Positions 40,742-49,581 are shown, numbered from the stretch's first letter. The stretch: 64,000 nt of DNA from Thermotalea metallivorans (GCF_001562415.1 NZ_LOEE01000028.1:1-64000), one strand, 5' to 3'. Made by a program: numbers and translations. Notes: a model not told the origin generated them from the sequence alone.

Positions 40742-42514
40742 TCATTCTTTCGATGATGCAGTTTCTTTTTGCCATAGGCTCAACAAATGCAGATCCTCAC
40801 TTCTTGCCCGGTAAGTCGTATGCAAAAGCTTATGGGACAAATGACCAAGGGGAGTACCCAGATATTCTTCATAAAGTTTTAGCACAGCAGGGTTTTTATG
40901 GGCTTTTCTAATGGGCATATCTTGATCGATGGCATAAATTCCTTGGATTCTCTGTTCCTTTACGGCCAAAGTGGAGCCAATGGGTTGACCGCCTCCACCG
41001 ATACATCCGCCCGGACAACACATGATTTCGATAAAAGTGTAATCGCATTGGCCGTTGTCAATATAATCCAATATTTTTCTGGCATTGCTAAGTCCATGGG
41101 CAACGGCTACCTTGATAGGTTGGTCGTTGATGACGACGGTGGCTTCCTTGATACCTTCCAAGCCCCTCACATCTGTAAATTCAATATTATTCAAAGCCGT
41201 ACCAGTGGCAAGCTCATAGACGCTTCGTAAGGCTGCTTCCATTACCCCCCCTGTTGCACCAAAGATAACGCCGGCACCTGTGGAAATGCCAAAGGGGAGA
41301 TCAAACTCTTCTTCTTCAATGCCTATAAAGTCGATGCTGGAAGTTTTAATCATCCGAGCCAGTTCCCGGGTAGTAAGGACGGCATCTACTTCTCGATAGC
41401 CATTGGAGATCATTTCTTCCCTGGATGCCTCATATTTCTTTGCGGTGCAAGGCATAATGGATACGGTAAAGATATTGGCAGGATCCAAGCCTATTTTTTC
41501 AGCGTAATATGTCTTGGACAGGGCGCCAAACATCTGTTGTGGCGATTTACAGCTGGAAAGATGGCGCAAAAGATGAGGATAATGGCCTTCGATATAGTTG
41601 ATCCAGCCGGGACTGCAGGAAGTAATCATGGGCAATATGCCATGATCTTTCATGCGGTGAAGCAACTCGCTGCCTTCTTCCATAATTGTCAAATCTGCGG
41701 TGAAATCTGTATCAAACACCTTGTCGAAACCAATTCGCCGTAAGGCAGCCACAACCTTGCCTGTTACCTTCGTGCCCGGAGCCATGCCGAAGGCATCGCC
41801 GATACTTACGCGAACTGCAGGGGCAATTTGAACAATGACATGTTTTTTTGGATCGTCAATGGCTTCCCATACCTTATCCGTATCATCCTTTTCATAGATG
41901 GCACCCACGGGACAGACAGAAGAACATTGTCCGCAGAAAACACAGAGGGTATCCATCAGATTTCGTTCAAAGGCAGGAGTAATGTTGTATTTGATGGAGC
42001 GATGGGCGTGACTCAGGATACTTACACCTTGTACATCCTGGCACATTTCAATACAACGGTTACATTTGATGCACTTGCGGTGATCTCTGGCAAGGGACGG
42101 ACTAGAGTCGTCCACGGGCAGTGCATCTACCTCATCTTCCAGATTGCTTTTGGCTATATGAAAGATTTCACAGAGATTCTGAAGCTCACAATTTCCGTTC
42201 CGGATACAGCGTAGACAGTCTTGGGGATGGTTGGCTAAGATAAGCTCTAAGACCCCTTTCTGCATATCCCGAACCAATCGGGAATTAGTAAGGATATTGG
42301 CGCCTTCCCATACGGGAGTGGAACAGGCAGCCACCAGATCATCCTTTCCGCTGATTTCAACGAGGCAAATTCTGCAGTTGGCCTTTATGCTCTGGTCAGG
42401 ATGGTAGCATAAAGTAGGAATCTTGATATTTACAAGCTTTGCAGCTTCTAAAATAGTCGTTCCTTCAGGTACGGTAATCTGCTTGTGATCGATGGTGATT
42501 TGATAATACTTCAT
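40742..42514 (-). CDS. [FeFe] hydrogenase catalytic subunit (HydA-type, NADH-linked)
   Basis: About 590 residues. N-terminal 2Fe-2S domain (CYHPDQSIKANCRICLVEI...C), His-Cys cluster (HPQDCLRCIRNGNC), two ferredoxin clusters (CIKCNRCIEMC and CVFCGQCSSVC), then the H-cluster domain with TSCSPGW, MPCTAKKYEA and EIMCCPGGCIGGGGQP. With the NuoE- and NuoF-like genes upstream it forms a HydABC-type complex that can couple NADH and ferredoxin oxidation to hydrogen evolution, or the reverse. Two adjacent ATG codons exist; 42514 has the better spacing from GAGGAGG. Confidence 0.94.
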   Translation of the reverse strand: MKYYQITIDHKQITVPEGTTILEAAKLVNIKIPTLCYHPDQSIKANCRICLVEISGKDDLVAACSTPVWEGANILTNSRLVRDMQKGVLELILANHPQDCLRCIRNGNCELQNLCEIFHIAKSNLEDEVDALPVDDSSPSLARDHRKCIKCNRCIEMCQDVQGVSILSHAHRSIKYNITPAFERNLMDTLCVFCGQCSSVCPVGAIYEKDDTDKVWEAIDDPKKHVIVQIAPAVRVSIGDAFGMAPGTKVTGKVVAALRRIGFDKVFDTDFTADLTIMEEGSELLHRMKDHGILPMITSCSPGWINYIEGHYPHLLRHLSSCKSPQQMFGALSKTYYAEKIGLDPANIFTVSIMPCTAKKYEASREEMISNGYREVDAVLTTRELARMIKTSSIDFIGIEEEEFDLPFGISTGAGVIFGATGGVMEAALRSVYELATGTALNNIEFTDVRGLEGIKEATVVINDQPIKVAVAHGLSNARKILDYIDNGQCDYTFIEIMCCPGGCIGGGGQPIGSTLAVKEQRIQGIYAIDQDMPIRKAHKNPAVLKLYEEYLGTPLGHLSHKLLHTTYRARSEDLHLLSLWQKETASSKE

Positions 42515-42571
42515 CATAAACCTCCTCTCGGAATCCGTGTTTCTCTTTATTGATGAAATTTAATGTTGGAA

Positions 42572-43837
42572 TTACATAATTTTTCGCACCTTATGGATTT
42601 GCTGGTAAAATTCATCGGGGAAATGCTGAATTGCCGACAATAGGGCAGAGGGGGCTGTCTGGCCTAGGCCGCAGAAGGAACAATACTTCATCACCCTGGC
42701 AAACCGCTCCACCGTTTGAAAATCTTCAATGCTGGCAGTGCCGCTGACAAATCGATTAATAATTTTGGACAATTGACGGTTTCCTTCCCGGCATGGAGTA
42801 CATTTTCCACAGCTTTCGTGGAGGAAGAAATCCTGTACCGATTTCATGTAATCTACGACCTTATTCGTTTCATCGGCTATCAGAATGGCACCGGAGCCTA
42901 TGGTCAAGCCATTTCCTTCAAAGTCTTCATAGGTGTATGGAATATCGATTTTGCTGGCCGGAAGGATAGCACCGGAAGCACCTCCCAACTGCAAGAACTT
43001 TAATTTTTTCCCATCTCGAATTCCACCGCCGATATCGTAGATAATTTCCCGTAGTGTAAGGCCAAAGGGAATTTCATAGGTTCCCGGATACTGAATGTTT
43101 CCGCACAAACTGATCAATTTTGTACCCTTGCTAAATTCCGTACCATATTTGCTGTATTCCTCAGCCCCTATTTCAAAAATTACAGGTATCACACTAAAAG
43201 TTTCCACATTGTTTACCAGGGTAGGAAGGCCGAACAACCCTTTTTCTTTGATATACGGGGGTTTGATTCTTGGTCTGCCGCTTTTTCCTTCGATGGACTC
43301 GATGAGAGTGGAGTTTTCACCGCAAACATAGGCCCCGGCCCCGGAGACAACCTTTATATGGAAGCAGAGGCCTGTGCCTAGAATGTTGTCGCCTAAAAAG
43401 CCTCCTTCTAAGGCAGAAGCAATAACAATTTTCATCTGATCCTGCAGCTTTTTGTATTCTTCTCTAATATAGATATAGCCTTCGGTGGCCCCTACGGCAT
43501 AGGCTGCAATGGTCATACCTTCTATGATTTTGAAAGGATCGTATTGCAGCAAATACCTGTCCTTGAAAGTGCCGGGCTCTCCTTCATCGGCATTGCAGAT
43601 CACGATCTTCCGAGGACCTTCCACGGCGGCAGCCTGTTCCCACTTTCTGCCGGTAGGATAAGCGGCACCACCTCTACCTTGTAAACCGGATTTTTTTACT
43701 TCCTGAATCACCTGGGCAGGAGTAGAGGCAAGGGCTTTTTCAAGTCCCAGATATCCTCCTGCATGGAGATATTCCTGCAAAGATTTGGGATCAAGGTTTT
43801 TGAAATTCTTTGATATGAGGCTGACCGTTTTATTCAT
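42572..43837 (-). CDS. Hydrogenase NADH-binding subunit (HydB/NuoF-like), compact form
   Basis: A 421-residue flavoprotein with the NADH/FMN-binding core (SGLQGRGGAAYPTGRKWE, CNADEGEPGTFKDRYLL, GAGAYVCGENSTLIESIEG) and the 4Fe-4S site CGKCTPCREG...C. Both the N-terminal thioredoxin-like 2Fe-2S domain and the C-terminal ferredoxin domain found in many HydB proteins are absent, so it is as short as NuoF. AGGGGTGAATGCA precedes the ATG, which overlaps the end of the NuoE-like gene by eight bases. Confidence 0.93.
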   Translation of the reverse strand: MNKTVSLISKNFKNLDPKSLQEYLHAGGYLGLEKALASTPAQVIQEVKKSGLQGRGGAAYPTGRKWEQAAAVEGPRKIVICNADEGEPGTFKDRYLLQYDPFKIIEGMTIAAYAVGATEGYIYIREEYKKLQDQMKIVIASALEGGFLGDNILGTGLCFHIKVVSGAGAYVCGENSTLIESIEGKSGRPRIKPPYIKEKGLFGLPTLVNNVETFSVIPVIFEIGAEEYSKYGTEFSKGTKLISLCGNIQYPGTYEIPFGLTLREIIYDIGGGIRDGKKLKFLQLGGASGAILPASKIDIPYTYEDFEGNGLTIGSGAILIADETNKVVDYMKSVQDFFLHESCGKCTPCREGNRQLSKIINRFVSGTASIEDFQTVERFARVMKYCSFCGLGQTAPSALLSAIQHFPDEFYQQIHKVRKIM

Positions 43838-44327
43838 TGCATTCACCCCTATACCTATCAAGGATTTGACGTATTTTTTCTTCATTCAGATTTCCAAATA
43901 CTTCTGTATCAATGCGAAAAGCCGGTGAGATGTCGCAGGCACCGAAGCAGGCGCTGTACTCTAAGGCAAACTTTCCATCCGAAGTAATTTCGCCCATTTT
44001 AATGTCCAGTTCACGCTCCAACACATCCCGTACCGTTTGATATTTATTCACTCTACATGTGGTACTTTTGCATAATTGGATGACATGTTGGGCTTTTGGA
44101 CGATCCGACAGGGCAGAATAGAAAGAAATCACATCATAGACCTTACTGAGGGGAACGCCTAACTGCTCACCAATATAGGTGGCCACTTCCATGGGAATAT
44201 AATGCCTAGGGATGAGGTCTTGTGCCTGAAGAAGGATTTGAACAAGGTTATGCCGATCATGTTCATAGGCATGGATAATCCCGTCGATTTTGTCAAACAG
44301 ATCCTTATCCAATGTAGTCTCCATCAT
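43830..44327 (-). CDS. Hydrogenase 2Fe-2S subunit (HydC/NuoE-like)
   Basis: A 165-residue subunit: helical N-terminus (LVQILLQAQDLIPRHYIPMEVATYIGEQL) and thioredoxin-like 2Fe-2S domain with CKSTTCRVN and CFGACDISP, four cysteines in the NuoE spacing. It passes electrons between the flavin subunit and the catalytic subunit. AAAGGAGATACCGCC precedes the ATG. First gene of the hydrogenase operon. Confidence 0.93.
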   Translation of the reverse strand: MMETTLDKDLFDKIDGIIHAYEHDRHNLVQILLQAQDLIPRHYIPMEVATYIGEQLGVPLSKVYDVISFYSALSDRPKAQHVIQLCKSTTCRVNKYQTVRDVLERELDIKMGEITSDGKFALEYSACFGACDISPAFRIDTEVFGNLNEEKIRQILDRYRGECNE

Positions 44328-44378
44328 GGCGGTATCTCCTTTCTATAAAATAATATTATGGTGATTATATCTATTTAT

Positions 44379-44427
44379 ATCATATAAGGTTTCATTATGC
44401 ATGTCAAAATAATCTGAAAGTTAACAA
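44379..44427 (-). promoter_or_regulatory. Promoter of the hydrogenase operon with a Rex-like half site
   Basis: Minus-strand TTGACA (44407-44402), 17-base spacer, TATGAT (44384-44379). TTGTTAAC (44427-44420) lies upstream and matches a half of the TTGTTAA-type site bound by the NADH sensor Rex, which often controls hydrogenase genes. The second half is not clear, so Rex control is only a suggestion. The rest of the 317-base gap to 44645 holds the YibE/F terminator. Confidence 0.6.
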
Positions 44428-44587
44428 TATTCCAAAATGAAATTTCATTTATGAACTTGCACGTATTTTTTGGCCTATCAATGAAAAAAGGCAGAAGAAT
44501 CAGAATTGATATCATGGGATTCGGCAGAAAATTACAAAAAATATTTCAAAAATCACATATTTTAGAAAATAAGAACATAAAAAAACA

Positions 44588-44612
44588 AGCAGCCAAAGGC
44601 CGCTAGGGAGCA
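44588..44612 (-). terminator. Terminator of the YibE/F gene
   Basis: Minus-strand AGCGGCC / GGCTGCT (one mismatch) with a TTT loop, followed by TGTTTTTTT. It lies 33 bases after the YibE/F stop, oriented with that gene. Confidence 0.6.
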
Positions 44613-44644
44613 TTTTTTGTTATTATCTTGACAAAAAGAGCTTT

Positions 44645-45715
44645 TTATATGTTCTTTTCCTTTTTGATCAATAAGCTGGAAACTATCGCTGTAAGGGGAA
44701 TTGCTACTACCAAGCCAATGCTGCCGGCCAAGGAGCGAATGACTTCCGTAGCGATGATGTCTAAATTGAGAATCTTTATAAATGAGGTTTCATAAGCCAT
44801 GAACAAAAGCAGTAAGGGGATAGAACTTCCTGTATAGGCTAGGATCAAGGTATTGGTCATGGTACCCATCACATCCTGTCCCACATTCATCCCTGATGTA
44901 AATAATTGCTTCCTGGTTAAGTTGGGATTTACCCGATGAATTTCTTCGATGGAAGAAGCAATAGACATGCCGATATCCATTACAGCACCTAGGGCGCCAA
45001 GAATAATGCCTGAAAACAGAAGTCCTTTGAAATCGAAAGAAATAGCTTGGGGAATATACATGAGCATAACGGCTTCTTCGCTGCTCATACCTGTCAGCCT
45101 TACCTTGCTGCCGATCAGATAAGCCAGAAGCCCGGCAGTAAGCACACCACCTGTTGTGCCTAAAATGGCAGATATACTTTTGCTGTTGATGCCGGCGACA
45201 ATAAACAGGGTAATGACTGTAATGAAAACAGATGCGGTAATGGTAATGGGTACGGGGTGGTACCCCTTGAGCAATAAGGGCAAGAGAATTTTCAATATGA
45301 TAAGGAGGGTAATGGTCAAGGTAACTACTGCCTTGAGCCCCCTTTTCTTTCCTATCATAAGAATAAGCAAAACAAAAAGGGCAGCCAAGTAGAGCGCATA
45401 ATTTTGACGCATGTAGTCGGAAATATAGACTTCTATAGAGCCGTCTTCCTGTTCCTCAATAACCACCACAACTTTATCGCCTTTTTTGACGGGTAGGTCG
45501 TATACATAGTTGCCGGACAGATGGTTGAATGTTTCTACAATTTGTCCTTTGAATTTTCCACTGGTAATTTTTACTTGTACATGTTGAGATTCTCTGTTGT
45601 CATTCTCAGCTTCCAATACAAGGGCCGTTTCCGTATAGCTTTGGATAACCTCCGCATATGAATAGGTTGAAAAGAGAAAAATCAGAAGCATAAGGAATAA
45701 GATAGTTCTTTTCAT
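44645..45715 (-). CDS. YibE/F-family membrane protein
   Basis: A 356-residue protein: signal-like first helix, an extracellular beta domain of about 80 residues (VQVKITSGKFKGQIVETFNHLSGNYVYDLPVKKGDKVVV), then seven or eight membrane helices with the family segments GKKRGLKAVVTLTITLLIILKILLP, GINSKSISAILGTTGGV and GALGAVMDIGMSIASSIEEIHRVNP. Function unknown; YibE/F are widespread in Firmicutes and suspected transporters. It is monocistronic, with the start after GGAGGTAACAG. Confidence 0.88.
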   Translation of the reverse strand: MKRTILFLMLLIFLFSTYSYAEVIQSYTETALVLEAENDNRESQHVQVKITSGKFKGQIVETFNHLSGNYVYDLPVKKGDKVVVVIEEQEDGSIEVYISDYMRQNYALYLAALFVLLILMIGKKRGLKAVVTLTITLLIILKILLPLLLKGYHPVPITITASVFITVITLFIVAGINSKSISAILGTTGGVLTAGLLAYLIGSKVRLTGMSSEEAVMLMYIPQAISFDFKGLLFSGIILGALGAVMDIGMSIASSIEEIHRVNPNLTRKQLFTSGMNVGQDVMGTMTNTLILAYTGSSIPLLLLFMAYETSFIKILNLDIIATEVIRSLAGSIGLVVAIPLTAIVSSLLIKKEKNI

Positions 45716-45786
45716 CTGTTACCTCCATAAGATTCATGGTTTTGTTTTTATTATAACATGAGTACAGAAAAAAGGCGAAGTGATCA

Positions 45787-45885
45787 CCTGTCAGTTACCA
45801 GTGGACGGTTGTTGGCCACTGCCAAGGACCCACTCTTGAGGGCTATCGGCTATCAGCCAGTAGCTATGAGCGACGAAGCCTAAAT
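45787..45885. repeat. Dispersed CAGTTACCAGT repeat and a 16-base fragment of the terminator-embedded element
   Basis: CAGTTACCAGT at 45792-45802 is the inverse of 27292-27302. GCTATCGGCTATCAGCCAGTAGC-type units follow at about 45842-45864. GCGACGAAGCCTAAAT at 45870-45885 is an exact 16-base match, on the minus strand, to the ATTTAGGCTTCGTCGC core of the terminator-embedded repeat. No gene is seen between 45716 and about 46010. Confidence 0.45.
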
Positions 45886-45964
45886 TTCCCGGGTATCCTG
45901 CCTTCTGAGAGATAACATGAAAAAAAGCCTTTTCGCCAATACCAAAAAGAATAAAATTCTTTTT

Positions 45965-46010
45965 TCATGTTGAGATTTAGCACTGTAAAGCTTTGGACAA
46001 AGTTCAGCCG
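45965..46010 (-). pseudogene. Truncated M-box riboswitch fragment
   Basis: The 27 bases at 45969-45995, read on the minus strand, match the 3' end of the M-box at 53340-53508 in 25 positions (CAAAGCTTTGCAGTGCTAAA and then CTCAAC in the intact copy). The similarity continues loosely to 46010. On the minus strand it is followed by an AAAAAGAAT/ATTCTTTTT hairpin. The 5' two thirds of the aptamer and any target gene are missing. Confidence 0.5.
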
Positions 46011-46013
46011 TAC

Positions 46014-46154
46014 CAAGGAAGTGGTGCTTACTTTCTATCCATAGGAGATATGAAAACAAAGGGAAATGTAAAGAAATTTGTATCAGATTCCTTGGGAAAT
46101 AATATGTATATAGTAGATATAGAGAAGCCCGAGGAAGTGGAAAAGCAGTTTTAA
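46014..46154 (+). pseudogene. Remnant of an unidentified gene
   Basis: An open frame with no start or ribosome site, ending at TAA 46152-46154 and reading GAYFLSIGDMKTKGNVKKF and SDSLGNNMYIVDIEKPEEVEKQF. The composition is that of real soluble protein, and it looks like the C-terminal tail of a larger gene. I cannot name the family. Confidence 0.35.
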
Positions 46155-46277
46155 AGACAATGATGGAAAGGAAAGGTACTATTGAAACTTCTACATGCAG
46201 AAGGGATAAATCTATGTTAAACAATCATGAATTTTGTTATAATGTTGCTAACGTGGGTTTTAGAGAGGAGGTTGACC

Positions 46278-46910
46278 ATGAGTGCTGGCATCATAAGCTC
46301 CTTTGTTACAAAGCTTATTGACTTTGCCCAACAGGCGAGCATATACAGCTATATTGCTTTATCCGTCAGTATGTTTATAGAGGGAACATCTTTGCCTTTT
46401 CCGGGAACGTTTATGCTCATTTTTGTCGGTTTTCTTATCAGGAACTTTCACTTAAATCCTGCAGCCCTGGCGATCTTAGGCGGCAGTTCTTATACTTTGG
46501 CTGCTTTTATTCCTTACTATATTGGGAAACAAGTGAATGATATGGCACAAAAAAGGTTTAAGAAATTTATGGATACCCATCAGAAACAATTCAGTACGGT
46601 GCAGCGTTTATTCCATAAATATGGAGAAGTTGCAGTATGTTTGTCCCGCCCTACTTTCTTAGGAAACTATTTTTCCTATATTGCAGGAATGCACAACATG
46701 AAACCCTTGAAATTTGCATTGTATACCTTTCTAGGTATCTTGCCCTGGATTATGTTGATGAATTACTTGGGCTATCAGTTGGGAGACAACCTGGATGATA
46801 TACAACGAATGGTCGATGGCATGGGACCCCTGCTTATTGTTATAATAGGAATACCTTTTTTTGTTATCTTTGGATTTAAGTATATTTTCAAAATAAGGAA
46901 AAAACAATGA
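46278..46910 (+). CDS. DedA-family membrane protein
   Basis: A 210-residue membrane protein with the DedA (VTT) signatures FIEGTSLPFPGTFMLIFVGFL in the first re-entrant region and a GEVAVCLSRPTFLGNYFSYIAGMHNM segment in the second half, where the usual arginine is kept. DedA proteins act as lipid-carrier or phospholipid transporters and affect membrane potential. GAGAGGAGGTTGACC precedes the ATG at 46278; 46227 is an earlier in-frame ATG without a ribosome site. Monocistronic. Confidence 0.88.
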   Translation: MSAGIISSFVTKLIDFAQQASIYSYIALSVSMFIEGTSLPFPGTFMLIFVGFLIRNFHLNPAALAILGGSSYTLAAFIPYYIGKQVNDMAQKRFKKFMDTHQKQFSTVQRLFHKYGEVAVCLSRPTFLGNYFSYIAGMHNMKPLKFALYTFLGILPWIMLMNYLGYQLGDNLDDIQRMVDGMGPLLIVIIGIPFFVIFGFKYIFKIRKKQ

Positions 46911-47101
46911 AAGGCATAAAGTGACGAATAAATTGGACGGGAAAACAACCTAGGGAGGGTGCAGGCAATTGTATTTGGCCCCCTAATGTCAAGGCATGCA
47001 ATTGACGGTTTTAAGTTATATGCCTTTCGTTTTATTTAGCTTAAATTTTAGATTTTGTGTCCTCTTACCCTATGGGTTTGTTATAATAATTTCAATCCCC
47101 A

Positions 47102-47150
47102 TTGACATCAGTCTATAGACAGATCATAATAAATATAAATATAATGATCT
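47102..47150 (+). promoter_or_regulatory. Promoter with ArsR-type palindromic operator
   Basis: TTGACA (47102-47107), 17-base spacer, CATAAT (47125-47130). AGATCAT (47121-47127) and ATGATCT (47144-47150) form an AT-rich inverted repeat over the -10 box, a typical ArsR operator placed for autorepression. Confidence 0.6.
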
Positions 47151-47172
47151 ATCTACGGATAAGGTGATAAGG

Positions 47173-47493
47173 GTGAAAGAACAAATAGAGATATTCAAAG
47201 CACTGTCTGATGAGAACAGGATAAAGATTCTCAAGATGCTTTCCTGTAGGGAGCTGTGTGCTTGCGACATACAGCAGAATCTTGATTTAACGCAGCCTAC
47301 CATTTCACATCATATGAAGGTGCTGCAGCAGACAGGACTGATTCAATGGGAAAAGCGGGGAAAATGGATATTTTACCGAATCAACCAAAAAAAAGTGGAA
47401 GGACTTTATGGGTTTATCAAGGAAATTACCAATCCATCGGAGGACTGTCCTTGTCCCATATCTTCCTGCGACTGTGACGGTTTCAGAAGATAG
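47173..47493 (+). CDS. arsR: ArsR-family repressor, ELCxCDI-type arsenic sensor
   Basis: A 107-residue winged-helix repressor. ELCACDIQ at about residues 27-34 is the As(III)-binding cysteine motif of ArsR proteins, in the DNA-recognition helix region. The C-terminus is unusually Cys-rich (DCPCPISSCDCDGF), perhaps an extra metal site. GTG at 47173 is chosen since AAGGTG lies six bases upstream. It converges on the ACR3 operon and has its own autoregulatory-looking promoter, with no other gene behind it. Confidence 0.88.
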   Translation: MKEQIEIFKALSDENRIKILKMLSCRELCACDIQQNLDLTQPTISHHMKVLQQTGLIQWEKRGKWIFYRINQKKVEGLYGFIKEITNPSEDCPCPISSCDCDGFRR

Positions 47494-47578
47494 AGCCATG
47501 AAAGGCACCGGGATGTTTTGAAATTTTCAGGGGTGTCTTTATTTATTATTTTGCAATAGAAAATACATGAAACAGCAG

Positions 47579-47634
47579 AAATGAAAATATCCTATTGGCA
47601 CATTCTTTTGCCCAATAGGATATTTTCATTTTTA
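47579..47634. terminator. Large bidirectional terminator between arsR and acr3
   Basis: AAATGAAAATATCCTATTGG pairs with CCAATAGGATATTTTCATTT around a loop of about 13 bases; 20-bp perfect stem. Confidence 0.85.
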
Positions 47635-47642
47635 TGGTTCAG

Positions 47643-48698
47643 CTATTTTTCAAACCAATGTTTTGTATTATTGGCAATCTTCACAAGGGTAAGCATCAAA
47701 GGCACTTCCACCAATACACCTACCACGGTGGCCAACGCAGCGCCCGATTGCAATCCGAATAAGGCGATGGCCACGGCTACGGCCAGTTCAAAGAAATTGC
47801 TGGCACCGATCATTGCTGCTGGTGAAGCAATATTGTGGGGAAGTTTCCATGCCTTTGACCAACTATAGGCTAAAATAAATATAAAAAATGTTTGTATGGT
47901 TAAAGGAATTGCTATCAATAGGATGTGAACGGGATTATTGATAATAACTTCACCTTGAAAAGAGAAGATGATGATTAAGGTTAAAAGCAGCCCGATAATT
48001 GTAATGTTATGAAATTTTTCTAAAAAGACATTTTCAAAATAATCCAAGCCTTTGTGCTGGATGATGTATTTTCTTGACAAATAACCGCCGGCTAAAGGAA
48101 TGACCACGAATAGTATGACAGACAGCAACAATGTATCGTAAGGTACTGTTACATTGCTTACCCCCAATAAAAATGCAACAATCGGTGTGAAGGCAATCAA
48201 CAGGATTAAGTCATTTACTGCAACTTGTACCAAGGTATAAGCAGGATCTCCATTGGTTAGGTAACTCCACACAAAAACCATGGCTGTACATGGGGCTGCA
48301 CCGAGGAGTACTGCCCCTGCTAGATAATCTGTAGCCAGAGCGTCGGGAATAAATTTTTGAAACACAACTTTTAGGAAAAACCAGGCAAACAGGTACATGG
48401 TAAAAGGTTTAATCAGCCAGTTCGTGACACATGTGACCGTCAGTCCCTTTGGTTTTTTTGTAGCTTCTACAATGCTGGAAAAATCAATTTTTAACATCAT
48501 CGGATAAATCATAAGCCAAATCAGAATTGCCACAGGAATCGATACCTGGGCATATTCAAATTTGCTCAGGGTCTTGGGAAAGGCAGGAAACCACTGACCA
48601 ATGGCAACACCTACAATAATGCAGATGGCAACCCATAGGGTCAAATATCTGCCAAAAAAGTCTAACCCACCTGATTTGTTTTGTACATTTTCGCTCAT
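47643..48698 (-). CDS. Arsenite efflux transporter, ACR3 family
   Basis: A 351-residue carrier with ten membrane helices. The ACR3 signature LGAAPCTAMVFVWSYL carries the essential Cys in helix 4; GASNFFELAVAVAIALFG near the end contains the conserved Glu. It exports As(OH)3 or antimonite by antiport with protons. GAGGTGACATGGC precedes the ATG. Third gene after the thioredoxin-like and arsR genes, with a 132-base gap that holds an AT-rich palindrome possibly bound by ArsR. Confidence 0.94.
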   Translation of the reverse strand: MSENVQNKSGGLDFFGRYLTLWVAICIIVGVAIGQWFPAFPKTLSKFEYAQVSIPVAILIWLMIYPMMLKIDFSSIVEATKKPKGLTVTCVTNWLIKPFTMYLFAWFFLKVVFQKFIPDALATDYLAGAVLLGAAPCTAMVFVWSYLTNGDPAYTLVQVAVNDLILLIAFTPIVAFLLGVSNVTVPYDTLLLSVILFVVIPLAGGYLSRKYIIQHKGLDYFENVFLEKFHNITIIGLLLTLIIIFSFQGEVIINNPVHILLIAIPLTIQTFFIFILAYSWSKAWKLPHNIASPAAMIGASNFFELAVAVAIALFGLQSGAALATVVGVLVEVPLMLTLVKIANNTKHWFEK

Positions 48699-48830
48699 GC
48701 CATGTCACCTCACATTTTCATATATCATAAATATATTGATATATATCTATATATAGAATAAAAAACATCATATATTCTTGTCAACAAGAAATGTCAACAA
48801 GAAATTGAAAAGGCATACAGAAACTGCGTG

Positions 48831-49202
48831 CTATTTGGAAAAGCTGCCGCAGTTTCCTTTACATTTGGTGATATCGGGATTACCTTCCAAATTGCAGATA
48901 CGGTCATATTCTTTTTGAAAACCGGATATTTCTGCAAGGGGTTGCTCCAAAAAATTTACGAAGCTGGATAAGAATTTTTGAAGAAAATTTTTATTAAGGC
49001 TGTAGATGCTTTTTTGTCCAGCCTTTTCATCGTTTACAAGGCCAGCATGTTTCAATATTTTTAAGTGTTGGGAAATTCGAGGTTGGCTCATTTCCAAAAC
49101 AAATTCCAATTCACATACATACATAGGCCTATAGGCTAGCAGACGAATAATTTTTATCCGAGTGGATTCGCCCAATGCTTTCAAAACAGACGCATAGTCC
49201 AT
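48831..49202 (-). CDS. arsR: ArsR-family repressor of the ACR3 operon
   Basis: A 123-residue winged-helix repressor. The arsenic-binding motif is shortened to MYVCELEF, with one Cys, but the C-terminus has CNLEGNPDITKCKGNCG, three further cysteines as in C-terminally sensing ArsR types. ATG at 49202 (AGGA upstream) is preferred to a TTG at 49208. It is cotranscribed with the thioredoxin-like gene 14 bases upstream and probably represses the whole operon. Confidence 0.88.
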   Translation of the reverse strand: MDYASVLKALGESTRIKIIRLLAYRPMYVCELEFVLEMSQPRISQHLKILKHAGLVNDEKAGQKSIYSLNKNFLQKFLSSFVNFLEQPLAEISGFQKEYDRICNLEGNPDITKCKGNCGSFSK

Positions 49203-49216
49203 AAGCAATCCTCACT

Positions 49217-49450
49217 TCATCTTTGTAAAATTTCTTTTATTTCTTCCTTGGAAGGAACCCTTCCGAAAACTTTCACTACGCCATCTACAACCAGCCCGGG
49301 TGTCTTCATAACTCCATAGGCTGCAATTTCTTTAAAATCCGTTACTTTTTCAATCTTTGCCTGGAGTCCTAATTCTTTTAAGACTTCCTCCACATAGCTG
49401 AAAAGGGTAGTGCAGTTTTTGCATCCTGGACCTAAAACTTTGATGTTCAT
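49217..49450 (-). CDS. Thioredoxin-like redox-active disulfide protein
   Basis: A 77-residue thioredoxin-fold protein with active site GPGCKNCTTL and the cis-Pro segment KTPGLVVDGVV. Such small proteins usually sit beside an arsenical or organoarsenical permease in ars operons and may pass electrons or thiols to it. AAAGGAGGTTTTCCC precedes the ATG. Here the adjacent permease is reduced to a remnant at 49464-49550. Confidence 0.9.
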   Translation of the reverse strand: MNIKVLGPGCKNCTTLFSYVEEVLKELGLQAKIEKVTDFKEIAAYGVMKTPGLVVDGVVKVFGRVPSKEEIKEILQR

Positions 49451-49463
49451 GGGAAAACCTCCT

Positions 49464-49550
49464 TTATAAAATAATATTAAACAAACATCCTACAAAAATA
49501 ATGGCTGCACCTGCAATGGGGGCAAAAATCCCTATGAATTTAGGAAACAT
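49464..49550 (-). pseudogene. C-terminal remnant of a permease gene
   Basis: On the minus strand a frame reading MFPKFIGIFAPIAGAAIIFV then GCLFNIIL ends at TAA (49464-49466), 14 bases before the thioredoxin-like gene. This is the form of the last membrane helix of the permease that normally precedes such thioredoxin-like genes. The frame is closed upstream by TAA after eight codons and there is no ribosome site. Confidence 0.5.
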
Positions 49551-49581
49551 CTGTTTTTTTGAATCAGTATATTATAATATA

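Noticed and set aside
40629-40775. N-terminal extension of the Fur-family gene
   Set aside because: It overlaps the end of the hydrogenase gene and the operon terminator; the GTG at 40628 has a proper ribosome site.
44420-44427. Complete Rex operator
   Set aside because: Only one half site is convincing, so it is kept as a note on the promoter rather than a called operator.
45880-46224. 114-codon ORF on the minus strand
   Set aside because: It runs across a riboswitch fragment and a gene remnant on the other strand; no ribosome site or family.
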